DNA from: Monodelphis domestica
Lineage: Eukaryota; Chordata; Mammalia; Didelphimorphia; Didelphidae
Assembly: GCF_027887165.1 (NCBI RefSeq)
Contig: NC_077227.1
Coordinates: 349,477,207-349,541,206 of the forward strand
Direction: 5' to 3'
DNA: 64,000 nucleotides
Numbering within the stretch: the first letter of the stretch is position 1; each line of letters opens with the position of its first letter. The position numbers and the translations under genes were made by a program. A model generated the notes under the pieces. The model had not been told where the DNA came from and ran no database searches. It was given only the letters and a program-made list of their open reading frames with translations. Positions 44,620 through 56,480 of this stretch are shown here, in pieces.

Positions 44620-45660
44620 AGAAAAAAAAGGAAGAAAAAGAAAAAGAACCAATACAGAACTGATCAATACATTTAAAAAGTGTGAAAACATGAGCAGTAT
44701 GCAATAGCTATGGACCTCCTACTTCCAGAAGTGGATTGGGGGTGCCCTCTCATCTCTTCTTCAGTTAGATGCTTGACCTTTATAATTTTGTTACATTAAC
44801 TTTTGATTTTTGTATGGGGTTCTTTCTGCTTACATTGTAGTCACTATGTATATTGTTTTATTTGCTCTTTTAACTTCATTCTGCATCAGTTCATGCATAT
44901 CTTTCCATGCTTCTCTGTGATCATCATATCTTTAATTTCTTACAGCACATTATACTTAATTCCATTCATATACCACAGTTTGCTTAGCCATTTGGTTAGT
45001 CAGTAAACATTTATTAAATACCTACAGTGTGCCAGGCATTGTGGTAAGCACTGGGGAAGCAAATATGAAAATAACCTGTCTATAATTTGGTAGCAATAGT
45101 CAATCAACATTTATTAATGTAGCAGTCCCGCGCAATTGAACTGAAACCCTTCAATTAAGTACCTATTATGTGCCAGGCTTTGTATTTAAGGATACAAATA
45201 TGAAAACAGACAATCCCTACCCTCTAAGATTTCACAATTTAAAGGCAGAAGAAAATATACAAAAGGCAGCTGAAAAGGGGTATGAGGGCTGAGTAGGGAA
45301 GGTACTTTGATACTGGACATAGTGATGGAGAAGTCATTAGACAAGTTCCAAAGTAGTGCAGGCAGGTGAGAAATGAGATGTTCTCTGGTACATGAATGCA
45401 ACAGAATAATACTGGATATCAGTTCAAAATGAATCTTCCCAGCTATAATATTTCATTGATTTCATTTACCATATTTTTTTAGCAATTCCCCAATTGAGAT
45501 GCATTCCTTGGTTTCAATTCTTTGCCACTACAAAAATAGCTGCTAGAAATATTTTCACACATATCATCTCTTTTTCTGTTTCCTTGATTTCTTTTGGGTA
45601 CAGACCGTATAGTGTTATTGCTGGGCCAAAGAATATAGACATAAAACATGCGCACTTCTA
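44620..45660 (-). mobile_element. L1 3' portion split by an L2-type insertion (about 44995-45470)
   Basis: The L1 runs antisense from 44620 to ATACCACAGTTTGCTTAGCC (near 44990). It resumes near 45480 with AGCAATTCCCCAATTGAGAT and GCCACTACAAAAATAGCTGC. The block between contains two L2/MIR-tail-like pieces (CAACATTTATTAATG and CAGTAAACATTTATTAAATAC types), so it is probably a composite of insertions. Confidence 0.6.
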
Positions 45661-45885
45661 TACATATATTAAGGGGCTAGTAGAGTAGCCTCTTTGGACC
45701 TGATAGTATAGAGTATCAGCTCCATTGTAGAATATCAGCTTCCATGGAGGAGTGGCAGCTTCCAAACCCTGTTGATAAAGGTTGGCATATTTATTGGGGT
45801 CTGGGAGCTTGTAATCTTCCATTCTAAATTCAGGTAGGTATGTTTTGGGATATTTATTGCCATAGGGAATAAGGAGCATGTGCAA
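45658..45885 (-). other. Unidentified open reading frame, 75 codons
   Basis: An uninterrupted - strand frame of ordinary amino-acid composition (ends ADTLYYQVQRGYSTSPLIYV; begins MHMLLIPYGNKYPKTYLPEF). It lies just upstream of the SLC26A2 coding exons. I recognise no family. Sequence further upstream on that strand also looks coding-like in other frames, so this may be an old retrocopy. It lacks a visible poly-A tail or splice sites, so it could also be chance. Confidence 0.3.
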
Positions 45886-46589
45886 ATTTGGGGGATTCTT
45901 CTAGATTGCCAGAGTCTCTAATGTTCCCCCATTGTCCACCTTGTCATCATTTGTCACTGTGGGAGAGGTCTCACTGCCTCTCTAGAATGGCAGGGAGGGG
46001 AATGCGGTACAGTAGAAGACCACTATAGGTAATTAATTGTGTCTGACAATTCTAAGAACAATATAAGTAATAAACCAGATTAGGCACAAAGCTGATGCCC
46101 AGTATAGAATATTACAGATCCAATACACAATCTGCAATTCATATTTGACTAGGCTGAAATTACAGGTTTTTTAGTTAATGTCTAACCAGTGCTAACCAAT
46201 GAGAAATGCAAGATTTTCAGAGTATGAGGGTCCCTTTTCTATTACTACCCCTCACTGCCCACTGTTAGCCCATATCAAAACCACAAATTCATTAAATATA
46301 GCTTTTATGTTTTACTATACATTAAATTTAACATAGCAATTACTTTGTAGTATGCTGTTAGCCTTTGTCTCTCTTTGAACCTCACTCTTTTTTCCTATGC
46401 ATTTTTAAAATGTTTATTGATGTTCTCCCCCACCTTCTTCTCCTTTTCCCCATTAATATCACTACTCTACTCCAAATAGAAGTCCTCTCTTTTAAGAAAA
46501 GCATAGCCAAGCAAGACGAATGTAGGTTGTGGTCATGTCCAGAAATGCATGCTTCATTCTACATCTGCAGTTGTCATCCGGGAGACCTT

Positions 46590-46767
46590 TATCATCAGTC
46601 TTCTGGAATTATTATTGGTCATTGTATTATTAAGAAATATTTTTGTGTATATGTTGTTTTATCACCAGTAGAATGTAAGCTTCCAGAGAGCCAAGGATGT
46701 CTTGCCTTTCTTTGTCTCCATATGTCTGGTGCCCGACTCAGTGCCTTGCTCATAGTAAGTGTGTAGT
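46590..46767 (+). mobile_element. L2 LINE 3' end
   Basis: TTGTATTATTAAGAAATATTT, AGAATGTAAGCTTCCAGAGA and CAGTGCCTTGCTCATAGTAA are in L2 order. Confidence 0.65.
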
Positions 46768-46937
46768 TACAGGAGGAGACAGACAGTAAAACTTTACTAG
46801 TGGAGGACTTCAGCTGTCTTCTCTCAGAAGTAGATGAATCCAACCCCAAAACTAAATAAACATCTATTGAGTTGAGATATTTGATTGTGTATAAGTACTT
46901 TCTTGGTTAATTTAATTATTCTTTGTATATTAGGGAT

Positions 46938-47594
46938 ATGAAAGACTCATCTCCAGAAATGTCAGACAAAGAAGAAGATCATGATGTTGACTCATCCTTT
47001 GATCTTGCTAAAGGTGACAACCAGTATCATCATTATCATAGAATTCTTCTGGAGCCTCAGGAGAAAAACAGTACTGACTTTAAAGACTATGTGGTCCAAA
47101 AGTTGAAGAAGACTTGCTGTTGTAGTCCAGCCAAAGCCAAAAACTGTTTTTTTGGTTTCATGCCAGTTTTGCAGTGGCTCCCTAAGTATGACCTGAAAAA
47201 ATATCTCCTTGGAGATATAATGTCTGGCTTGATTGTAGGCATCTTATTGGTCCCACAGTCCATTGCATATTCTCTTCTAGCAGGCCAGGAGCCAATTTAT
47301 GGTTTATATACTTCTTTTTTTGCTGGAATAATTTATTTCTTATTTGGGACTTCCAGACACATCTCAGTGGGTATTTTTGGAGTGTTGTGCCTCATGATTG
47401 GTGAAGTAGTTGATCGGGAGGTGCATAAAGCTGGCTATGGGATGGAACATAAAGCTCATCCTGTCCTCTTCGATCACATAAATGAAAGTATCATCATTCC
47501 AGCTGTGAACCACACATCAGGACAGATCTGTGATAAAAGCTGCTATGCAATTACTGTTGGCACAACAGTTACTTTCATAGCCGGTGTTTATCAG
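46938..47594 (+). CDS. SLC26A2: SLC26A2 coding exon 2 (residues 1-219)
   Basis: SLC26A2 (DTDST) is a plasma-membrane sulfate/anion exchanger that supplies sulfate for proteoglycan sulfation in cartilage; human loss causes chondrodysplasias. The exon follows acceptor TTTGTATATTAG and ends CAG/GTAAGA, phase 0. The ATG at 46938 has G at -3; a second methionine at residue 8 is the alternative. Residues 1-45 are the acidic cytosolic tail; CSPAKAKN and [12 protein letters not shown] (about 61-88) precede the first membrane helices; [14 protein letters not shown] (117-130) is the SLC26 signature. The extracellular loop has N-glycosylation sites NES (182) and NHTS (191), near the two human sites. The N terminus is about 14 residues shorter than human as I recall it. 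No stop or frameshift is present. Confidence 0.97.
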
Positions 47595-47689
47595 GTAAGA
47601 AGTGGTAGAACAAATAGGCTTCTGCAGAAATGATAATTTAATGTGAGTTATTTGTCTAAAAAACTAATTGTGGTATTATACAGCTGCTG

Positions 47690-47885
47690 GGGAATCTAGG
47701 GAGTATAGTGGATAGCGCCCCAGGCCTGGAGTCAGGAAGACCTGGGTTCAAATGTGGGCTCAGATACTACCTGGCTATGTGACCCTGGGCAAGTCATTTA
47801 GTTCCATTTGCATAGCTTTTACCAATCTAATGTCTTAGAATCATTATTTAGTAGCTATTCTGAAACAGAAGGCAAAAAAAAAAAT
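47690..47885 (+). mobile_element. CORE-SINE in SLC26A2 intron 2
   Basis: Sense copy: TAGTGGATAGCGCCCCAGGC, GAGTCAGGAAGACCTGGG, TATGTGACCCTGGGCAAGTC, with an A-rich 3' end at about 47875. Confidence 0.92.
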
Positions 47886-50014
47886 CATTTGCTTTATGGG
47901 TTTCTGATTGCCAGAATTTAACTTATTGTCCATTGTCAAAGCCCTCTATTCTCTCATAGATCATCTTGAAATGAAACTAATAGATCAAAAGTTTTGGAGA
48001 TAGGACAAATCATCATTCCTGAAGTGGAAAGTATTAGTGCGTTTGTAAATAGGCCTATTACCATTGATGATTTTCGTAGGCAAAAACTACTATTGAATGT
48101 ATAGATTAGAAAAGGAGAGGGGATAGTCTCATGTTGAATGACAGATGGCAAGTTTAAATGGTGCAATGATATCCCTGAGTTATTAAAAGAACCAGAGAAA
48201 GGCCTCCAACATGGTAGGTAAATTCAGTATGGTAGATTTATGGGAAAACATGAACAGAAATTACCTATGAAAGCTTCGTGTGGGAGATTAGTTCTGCACT
48301 GCTGAAGGGGAGGATTAACACTAAACAAAATCACATACCCACCAAAGTACCAGTCAGTTATCATACTTGGATTTCCTTCCAATATCCTCCCTACTACATT
48401 CAAACCAGGTATTTAAGGTACATGTCATATGTGGCATAGTGAGAAAATCACTTGATTTAATATAAGATTTAGCATACTTGGCTTTATATCACATCTTTGC
48501 AATTTATTTGGACTTAGGCACATTACTTCCCCTTTCTATTCATCATTTGGAAAATGAGGCAGTATGTTTTCTTAGGTCTTGCCCCATTTTAAATTCTATC
48601 TCATAAATTTCAATTACTTCTACTCCATGGGACTATAAAATCTTATCATTTTAAGGGGCATCAAAGGTCATTTAGTTTAATTCTTATCAGAAACTGGAAT
48701 CTCTTCCACAAAATCCCTGTTAAGTAGCCACCCAAACTTTGGAGAGCTCTAGTTCACCATTCCCTAAGGTAGCCCATTCTGCTTTTGGACAATTCTAATA
48801 ATTAGGAAGATTTCCTTTATAGTTTATGAAAATATTCATATTATACCAGAAAATTGTACCAAATCTCCACCCATTGGTCTTACTTTTAAATCCAAATAGA
48901 ATAATTCTAAAGTCTAAATTCCCTTTCAATTTTTTAAAGAAAAAAATAGGGAGATCTTTGGGCCACATGCTATTACTTTATTGTATATGTATTAGGTATA
49001 ATTATAATTTTCCCCACAAGATTCTCTTTTGAAAGTTGAAAAATCACTGATTCTGTTTAGCTAAAAATATCTGATTACCCATGATAACATGGTTTTAAGT
49101 TTTAACTAAAGCTAGTTTTGTAATTTTAAAAAGTTAATTCAAAATTTAATTTAAACTAGCATTAATGTTAATGTAGATTAACCTTTGTAGATGACATTGT
49201 GCAAAGAAATCATCTGGGAAGAAAGGGATTAGATGGGAATTAGAAAGGGAATTGGGCAAGTCACTTAATTTGTCTTCCTTAGTTTCCTCAACTATCCACT
49301 TCACAGGTTGTTGTGAAAATCAAATGGAATAATATTTGTAATGCATTAGCACACTATATAAATTCCTTGTTATCTTCCCTCCTTTCTTTATTACTTGGGT
49401 CAAGTCATTTCTATTCTCTGAACCCCAAGTTCCTCATCTGTAAAATGAGAGTAGTAATACTTGCACCATTTCCTTACAGATTTTTATGAAGAAAACAAGT
49501 AAGAAGCTAAAAAGTTATAAATATGAGTTAATGAAAATAATTAACAATGATAATAGAAGTAACTTGTTTTATTTGGTGCTGGGGAAGAACAAAAGGAGAT
49601 AATGGCATGCCCTGGGGGCTGTTTCTACTTCTTATTGATGTCTATCTCAACAGAGTTATTTCTGTGAAGAGAAGGGATAAAGAGAACCAAATTATAAGGA
49701 GAGAAGAAAGAAAAATGAAACTATAAAAACTTCAAAGGTGACAAAGTGCAATTAATTTTGAAAATTAGTTAGGACTTCTATCTAAATCCTATGCTAGTGC
49801 CTTGTTGTGGCATATAGTTAATTCTGTGTTTCAGAGACTATGCCAGTGGAGGAAAGATACTCTTCTAGGTCAAACCAAAGCTAGAAAAGCTTTAAGTCCA
49901 GGTTCTGAAGTGGTCTGCTAGTCTCCCTTTGGGAAACTAGCCTAAATTCAGATAAATTCATTAGCATATAGGCTACAGGGTGATAGGGTGATTTTGGGGG
50001 GGAGGGGCTTAACT

Positions 50015-50217
50015 TTTTTTTTTTAACCATTTCCTTTTGTCTTGGAATCATACTAAGTATCAGTTCTAAGACAGAAGAGGCAGTAAGAGCTAGGCAATTG
50101 AAGTTAAATGACTTGCCCAGAGTCACACAACTAGGAAGTGTTTGAGGCCAAATTTGAACCCATGTTCTCCCAACTCTAGGCCTGGCTCTGTATTGACTGA
50201 GCCTCACTGCCCCGCCT
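50015..50217 (-). mobile_element. CORE-SINE in SLC26A2 intron 2
   Basis: Antisense: CATTTCCTTTTGTCTTGG, GTTAAATGACTTGCCCAGAG, CTCTAGGCCTGGCTCTG and a CCTCACTGCCCC end. Confidence 0.88.
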
Positions 50218-50409
50218 CAATTTCACGGATAGTTTACTAAACTGTAATATGTGTTGACAGAGTAAATATCCATACCAATGAAATCACAGATCCTTAAGTA
50301 CTGAAGAAATATCTAGACAAATGATACAGAGCAGAGTTATAAGTTTTACAAGTTCTTTCTAGTTGAGGAAAGTTTGCACATATATAATGTCTTATGTGAT
50401 TCCTTTCAG

Positions 50410-51930
50410 GTCGCCATGGGCCTGTTTCAGGTGGGCTTTGTCTCTGTCTACCTCTCTGATGCCTTGCTGAGTGGATTTGTCACTGGTACCTCCTTTACTA
50501 TCCTTACTTCTCAGGCCAAATATCTTCTAGGACTAAACATCCCCCGAAGTAGTGGTGTGGGCTCTCTCATCACTACCTGGATATATATCTTCAAAAACAT
50601 TCATAAGACCAATCTTTGTGACCTTGTTACTAGCCTTTTGTGCCTTCTTGTCCTTGTGCCAACCAAAGAACTCAATGAACACTTCAAATCCAAACTTAAG
50701 GCACCAATTCCCACTGAGCTGGTAGTAGTTGTGGCAGCTACACTGGCATCTCACTTTGGAAAACTGAATGAGAAGTATGGCTCCAGTATAGCTGGACATA
50801 TTCCAACTGGGTTCCTGCCTCCCAAAGCACCTGATTGGAACTTGATTCCTAATGTAGCAGTCGATGCAATAGCTATTTCTATCATTGGTTTCGCTATTAC
50901 CGTGTCACTATCAGAGATGTTTGCCAAGAAACATGGCTACATAGTCAAGGCCAATCAGGAAATGTATGCCATTGGCTTTTGTAATATCATCCCTTCTTTC
51001 TTTCACTGCTTTACAACCAGTGCAGCTCTTGCCAAGACCTTAGTCAAAGAGTCTACAGGCTGTCAAACTCAAGTTTCTAGTGTGGTGACAGCAATGGTTC
51101 TTTTATTGGTCCTCCTTGTAGTAGCACCTTTATTCTACTCCCTCCAAAAATGTGTCCTTGGAGTGATAACCATTGTAAATCTTCGGGGAGCTCTTCGGAA
51201 ATTTGGTGATCTGCCCAACATGTGGAGGCTTAGCAAAATGGATACAGCTATTTGGTTTATTACTATGCTCTCCTCTGCATTGATAAGTACTGAAATTGGT
51301 CTGCTTATTGGAGTCTGCTTTTCTATGTTTTGTGTCATCCTTCGAACTCAGAAGCCAGAAACTCCTATACTTGGTCATGTGGAAGAGACTGAAATCTATG
51401 AGTCTTTGTGTGCCTACAAGAACCTTCAGACTGAGCCAGGAATTAAGATTTTCCGTTTTGTAGCTCCCCTCTACTACATCAACAAAGAAGGTTTTAAATC
51501 TGCCTTGTACAAGAAGACTGTCAGTCCAATCTTGGTGAAGGCAGCACGGAAGAAGGCAGCAAAGAGAAAGCTCAGAGAGAAAATGGTGACTTTCAGTGGC
51601 TGCCAAGATGATGTTTCCATGAACCTCTCTCATGAACCCCCAGAGCTCCATACCATAGTAATTGACTGCAGTGCCTTGCAATTTTTGGATACAGCAGGAA
51701 TCCAGACACTCAAAGAGGTTCGCAAAGATTATGCAGACATTGGTATCCAGGTTCTACTGGCTCAATGCAATCTCTCTGTGAGGAGCTCTTTGTACAGTGG
51801 AGAATACTGCACAAAGGAAGAAGAAAACCTTCTCTTCTATAGTGTACATGAAGCATTATCCTTTGCTCTGGACTTGCAAAAACAGAAAGTATTGAATGCA
51901 TCCAATGGTTTAAACACTTCTACTGACTGA
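50410..51930 (+). CDS. SLC26A2: SLC26A2 coding exon 3 (residues 220-725) with STAS domain
   Basis: Continues in phase 0 from residue 219 ([15 protein letters not shown]) to TGA at 51928-51930, 506 residues. The first two-thirds hold the remaining membrane helices of the anion-exchanger core, with stretches such as [32 protein letters not shown] and [17 protein letters not shown], all near-identical to human by memory. The cytosolic C terminus carries the STAS domain, roughly residues 540-705, including [18 protein letters not shown] (about 632-649). A basic linker ([15 protein letters not shown]) precedes it. Total product is 725 residues, against 739 in human. The frame is fully open with no rare features, so the gene is probably functional. 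Confidence 0.98.
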   Translation, partial: VAMGLFQVGFVSVYLSDALLSGFVTGTSFTILTSQAKYLLGLNIPRSSGVGSLITTWIYIFKNIHKTNLCDLVTSLLCLLVLVPTKELNEHFKSKLKAPIPTELVVVVAATLASHFGKLNEKYGSSIAGHIPTGFLPPKAPDWNLIPNVAVDAIAISIIGFAITVSLSEMFAKKHGYIVKANQEMYAIGFCNIIPSFFHCFTTSAALAKTLVKESTGCQTQVSSVVTAMVLLLVLLVVAPLFYSLQKCVLGVITIVNLRGALRKFGDLPNMWRLSKMDTAIWFITMLSSALISTEIGLLIGVCFSMFCVILRTQKPETPILGHVEETEIYESLCAYKNLQTEPGIKIFRFVAPLYYINKEGFKSALYKKTVSPILVKAARKKAAKRKLREKMVTFSGCQDDVSMNLSHEPPELHTIVIDCSALQFLDTAGIQTLKEVRKDYADIGIQVLLAQCNLSVRSSLYSGEYCTKEEENLLFYSVHEALSFALDLQKQKVLNASNGLNTSTD

Positions 51931-53001
51931 TTACTGGGGTAAAGAGGGATGCAGGGGGAAGGGAAAGAAAATCAATGCAACAGGTTTGTCTCTCCTATGT
52001 ACAGTTTGCTATGGAGTGAAATTCTCATATGTGATAGGGGAGAGGCACACAGGTAGATTAGAGTTTGTAATTAGCCAGAATTAGGGGAAAATATTAATTA
52101 CACCCATTTCTGCAGATGAGGGTATAAAAATATTTGGGATATGCTTAAGAAGCTTTATGGTTTAAATGCATTTGAACTTTTTCCCTTTTGGGAACAAGGA
52201 TTCTAGTCCAGGGGGTGCTTAAAAAAGGGGAGGCAGCACTGTATGGTATGAAGGGAACTGATAGGCATTAAGAAACCTGGGCTCCAGTTCTACCACTGCC
52301 AAACTATGTGAGCCTCAGACAAGTTACAACCACTGCGAACCTCAATTTACAACTCATTTATAAAGTGAGGGGGTTGGAGTAGTTGATTTATGAGGTCCCT
52401 TCTGCTCTAAAATTTATTGACCTTATGGGTGAGTTTATAGCAGAGCCACCATCTTTGTGGTAATGCAGCAGGAAGAACTTGGTGGGAGAGGGAGTATGTA
52501 TAACACTTGCTCTTACTTATAGCTATACTTTTGCTTCCTACCAAAGAGATGAGGCTTTGGGATTATCACTCTCACAAAGTCAGTTCTATTTCTTGTGCCT
52601 TGCTTTTCTGTCTACCTCTCTAGAACCTCTAGCATTTTGAGAAGGAATCACTCTCTTTCAGGTGAGGATTCCCTAGAAGTAGATCTCTATTAGGACTCTG
52701 GGAGCACATGCTGTGAGGAAAATGCTTCCTGTAAACCAAGTCATTTTCTGATAAGGCTAGCATATCACAGGGACTTAGGTTTATACAAGGTATTTTTGGA
52801 AAACTGCATACCCATAGAGCCTGGCTAAATACTTAATCCAGTGTATAGTGTGAGTTGATATTCCCTTCTTTGTTTAGACTAAGTCTATAGTACTGAGTCT
52901 TCAAAATCAGCAAGGATTTGAGGGGTCTACTTTTTCCCTCTTCTTTTTGCTGGCACACATCATTCATGCTTATTCCTGAGGACTTTACCACCACTGAACA
53001 T
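51931..53001 (+). other. SLC26A2: SLC26A2 3' UTR region (extent unknown)
   Basis: Continuous non-coding sequence follows the stop. Human SLC26A2 has a 3' UTR of several kilobases. MIR-like wording appears near 52250-52430. A polyadenylation signal could not be assigned confidently; AATAAA at 54504 lies in a repeat, and others are further downstream. Confidence 0.5.
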
Positions 53002-53212
53002 TTTTTTTTTAACCCTTACCTTCCATCTTGGAGTCAATTCTGTGTATTGGCTCCAAGGCAGAAGGGTGGTAAGGGCTAGGCAATGGGGGTCAAGTGACTT
53101 GCTCAGGGTCACACAGCTAGGAAGTGGCTGAGGCCGGATTTGAACCTAGGACCTCCCATCTCTAGGCCTGGTTCTCAATCCACTGAGCTACCCAGCTACC
53201 CAGCTGCCCCCC
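53002..53212 (-). mobile_element. CORE-SINE with target-site duplication
   Basis: Antisense, very well kept copy: TTAACCCTTACCTTCCATC, TTGGCTCCAAGGCAGAAGG, TGCTCAGGGTCACACAGC, AATCCACTGAGCTACCC. The flanking text CCACTGAACATTTTTTT occurs on both sides (about 52993-53009 and 53211-53228), a 17-bp duplication. This suggests a relatively recent insertion. Confidence 0.92.
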
Positions 53213-53289
53213 ACTGAACATTTTTTTTGACAATTTTTGGTCTACTCTACATTCCTAGGAATCTGTTCAGATAAAAATGATGTGAGGAA

Positions 53290-53460
53290 CATAAAATTTA
53301 GAGTTAGAGCTGGGTTTGTATCTCAGATGGATTGCCTACTACTACTACTATCCATGTGGGCCAAGTTGCTGGATCTCTCTGGGCCTAAATGTAATCTGTA
53401 AAATAAAGGGATTGGCCTAAATGATCTCTAAGATCCCTTGTAGTACTAAATCGTACAATC
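53290..53460 (+). mobile_element. MIR
   Basis: GAGTTAGAGCTGGGTTTG, a decayed core, then GTAATCTGTAAAATAAAGGG. Confidence 0.65.
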
Positions 53461-54079
53461 TTCCTCTAGTTATCTGGTAATACATCTTTTTTAAAAATCC
53501 AGACAACAGGGTACAATCCTAAGTGAATCCATTCCAACAAGTATTTAAATGGTTATTACACATAAAGTGGTGCTTGATGCTTGTTGGATTCTATTGAATT
53601 GCCATCATACTTGGAAGGAGTGGGCAGGGAAAATACTTTAATGTTTTGGTTAATGGGCTTAAATGATCTTTGAATGATTAAGCAAGGTTGGTTTGCAGAA
53701 GGAAAGTTTTTTTTTTCCAATGAAGTTTTGGGGAAGCAATTAGAAAATATCACAAATTACCTTGATGGGAAGGAAATATGGTATGATTTCACTGTACAGG
53801 AAAAAAAATGTTCCATGGTGGCTATCTCTAGTGCTTTTCTCAATATTACAGGTTAAATTTTACGAAAAAAAGAAAAAAAGAAAAAAAAAGAATGTCAGTG
53901 TTTTAGGTCCACTGACTTAGTTAACTGTACACTGAATTTTTAATAGTTATCCTTTTAAATGTCTTCATTTAAACCCTGAAGGATAAAAGTTTTCACAAAA
54001 ATATTAACATAATAGAAATGTTTAAAACTTCAGGGTATGTTTTTCTTCTTGTAGCTTTTCTTTATGATTTTTCTTAGAC

Positions 54080-54602
54080 TATGGTGTGGGGGTAAAGGGT
54101 CTGCTGGACACCCTGAGCATAGGGGAATCCCAGGTCAAAGAGTATGTGAAGAATTTCCTGATTTTGCACCCCTGCAGTGCTGGGTATGGGGAGCCTGTCC
54201 TATGCTGATCTGTAGGGACAAACTGCAGGAATCTCAGAGAAATAAATTTCTTTGGCATTTCCCTATGCCTTTTGATAAGAGTTTTTAGCACACCTTCTGT
54301 TTGCATCTCAAACATACCAGTGCTTCTATCCCTGACACCAAAGCATCTCCCTTGGGAATGTCATCTAATCCTCCTTTGCTCTCCTCCCCACCTTCTGTTC
54401 CTGGTCATGTAGTCTCTGTTCCTTTAAAGCATAAAAATCTTTAACCCCTTCTCTTCAGGGAGGCAGACTTTACCGACAAACTGCCTCTTGGCCAATCAAC
54501 TCAATAAATACCTTTATTTTTAAATATTCATCAGAGCCTGGTAATTCTTTAAAAGAGTACCTTCCTGAACCAGAACCAGACATATCAAGCTCTCCCACAA
54601 CA
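54080..54602 (+). mobile_element. LTR-type element, sense
   Basis: TATA-like GCATAAAAATC near 54429, an AATAAA signal at 54504 and a CCCACAACA end resembling the 3' end of the LTR at 5518-5845. The left edge, near TGGTGTGGGGGT, is approximate. Confidence 0.5.
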
Positions 54603-55399
54603 ACAATCATTTTTTCCATAAGCAGTGTGCACTATAAGTAACAAAACACTTGAACCCTTGTTTCGACAGTGGGGGAAAATAAACATTTTAAATGGCAAAA
54701 GAAGAAAAGCATATTTTTACTAAATTATTCCTCTGATGGGTGGGAATGGAGTAGGATCCTGAGGTGAGCCATCTAGAAAGAACATACTGTAACAAGTCTT
54801 CCTTAATTGGGAAAATGGCAACAAACTCATAACTTTTAACTCAGCCCTTCATGGGGCCCTAAATTTTAAACTTTAAACACTTTTCTTAGTTTGGATCTTA
54901 CATTTTTTATAGAGCTATATGAATTAAGTGGAATCAACAGGACAAAGATAAGCCAGTCATTACCACATTTTAGCCCTGATTTCTTTGCTTCACTCAGTTC
55001 CATACATTTGAATTTATGTACCCTTCAAAGTAGAAAAGAATAGTTATTTAGCTCCTTTATAAATTTAGGAAAAGTTGACTAAAATCATTGGCCCAGATCT
55101 GTGATTTCATTAACATCAAGACTCCCATTGTGTCAACATTCTTATTTATGTAGACTTCCAATTCATATTGTAATTTAATTTTAATAGTTGCCTGGGGAAC
55201 TGCCCCATTTATAAATAAAGATTTTATTGAAGTTAACAGCTTCAATAAAATTTTAAATTAATTGAAATGTGTTTAAATGTCATTGTTCAGGCTAAAGTAA
55301 ACCCATTATTCGTTGTGATACAATTTTGGTTTGCATTGTTAATTGTTGCTAATTTTTGCTGTATTCTTCCAGATTGTTAAATTTATGGTTTAGTTTTAT

Positions 55400-55541
55400 G
55401 TTGGACTGAATATTTAATTGGTCACCAGGGATTTAATTTCTAAATCCCAAAAATGAAGTACTAAAGTCAAATGGAATTTATGATAGTTTATTTTTACAAT
55501 AGAGGGAAGATATTAAGGAAGAGAGAAAAGTGGGGGGAAGG

Positions 55542-55573
<32 letters not shown>

Positions 55574-55603
55574 GAGAGAGAGACAGAGAGAGAGAGAGAC
55601 AGA

Positions 55604-55635
<32 letters not shown>

Positions 55636-55835
55636 ACGAACAAGAACAAGCATGAGCACGAGCTCTGGCTTCCTCTGAGCCAGGTAGAAATTCTAAGGCC
55701 CCAGCCAGAATATAAAGAACATAAATCCTTAACCCCAGGGTCCCTCAAATCTAAGTTTAAATAGTGACTTCCACCTATCACCTGCTAATTAGAAGTGGAA
55801 CTAAGAGCAGATAATGGTTCTAAAGAACTCAGGTC
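55400..55835 (-). mobile_element. LTR-type element containing a (GA)n run
   Basis: The left end (TTTAATTGGTCACCAGGG, then CTAAATCCCAAAAATGAAG) matches the start of the LTR at 18116 (AATTGGTCACCAGGGGGAAA). A GA microsatellite has expanded inside it. Boundaries and orientation are only approximate. Confidence 0.5.
55545..55636. repeat. (GA)n microsatellite with GACA interruptions
   Basis: About 90 bp of AG repeats with regularly spaced CAG interruptions. It reads as an Arg-Glu (or Ser-Leu) repeat in translation, which is artificial. Confidence 0.97.
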
Positions 55836-55841
55836 AATTTC

Positions 55842-56480
55842 TTTTTTTTTAAACCCTTATCTTCTATCTTAAAATCAATACTAATAGATAAGATTGGTTC
55901 TAAGGCAAAAGAGCAGTTAGGACTAGGCCTGTGATGGTGAACCTATGACACCGGTGCCAAAGATGGCACATAGAGGGCACCCCCCTTCATAACTAGAAAG
56001 ATAGAGGGCCTTGGGCAGAGTTGCTCCCCTCCCTCTCTCCACAGTGCCCGAGAGCATTTTTTTCACACCCCCCTGCCCCTCTGCCCAGCAGCCAATAAGA
56101 GCACACAGAGGTTTAGGTGGGCGGCTCAAAGACTGCAGAGCTGGAGGGGAGTAGAGCCCTCAGGCCACTCCCTTACCCCTCTCTATACTAGCTGAGGACA
56201 TTCCTTACTTCCCTCACCCATCTGCCCAGCAGCCCAATGGGAGAGCTTCTTTCCTCTCCTATGTGGGATAAGGGGGGAGTGGGGTGCATACAGCACTTGG
56301 TGGGGGGGGCAGGTAGGGCCTGGCACAGGGTCTCTAAAAGGTTTGCCATCACTGGACTAGGCTACTGGGGCTGAGACTTTTCCACCATCATAAATCTAGG
56401 AGGTATCTGAATTCACATCTGAACCCAGAATCTTCCTTCTTCTGGCCTGATTCTCAATCCACCTAGCCACCTAGTTACCC
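55842..56480 (-). mobile_element. CORE-SINE split by a hAT element
   Basis: Antisense SINE: left part TTAAACCCTTATCTTCTATC to GACTAGGC (55928), then the right part from GGCTACTGGGGCTGAG to CTCAATCCACCTAGCCACC. The 426-bp hAT insertion at 55929-56354 separates them. The SINE is older than the transposon. Confidence 0.9.
55929..56354 (+). mobile_element. Non-autonomous hAT (Charlie-type) element with perfect 8-bp duplication
   Basis: The ends are inverted repeats, CTGTGATGGTGAACCTATGA and, at the other end, AAGGTTTGCCATCACTG. The 8-bp host duplication GACTAGGC is exact at 55921-55928 and 56355-56362. The interior is G+C-rich, with no transposase. The TIRs resemble the opossum Charlie elements I recall. 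The exact duplication and intact ends suggest a younger insertion than its SINE host. Confidence 0.93.

Larger units (their letters stand above)
47595..50409 (+). other. SLC26A2: SLC26A2 intron 2
   Basis: A 2.8-kb phase-0 intron with donor GTAAGA and acceptor TTCCTTTCAG. Its position, between VYQ and VAMG, is that of the human gene's last intron. It holds a sense CORE-SINE (47690-47885), MIR scraps (about 48440-48600 and 49250-49460) and an antisense CORE-SINE (50015-50217). Confidence 0.9.

Noticed and set aside
46365-46849. ORFs of 133 and 76 codons just upstream of SLC26A2 exon 2
   Set aside because: They overlap an L2 3' end and have no family resemblance or splice context. Chance frames.
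55471-55781. Arg-Glu repeat and Ser-Leu repeat ORFs
   Set aside because: Both strands of a (GA)n microsatellite.
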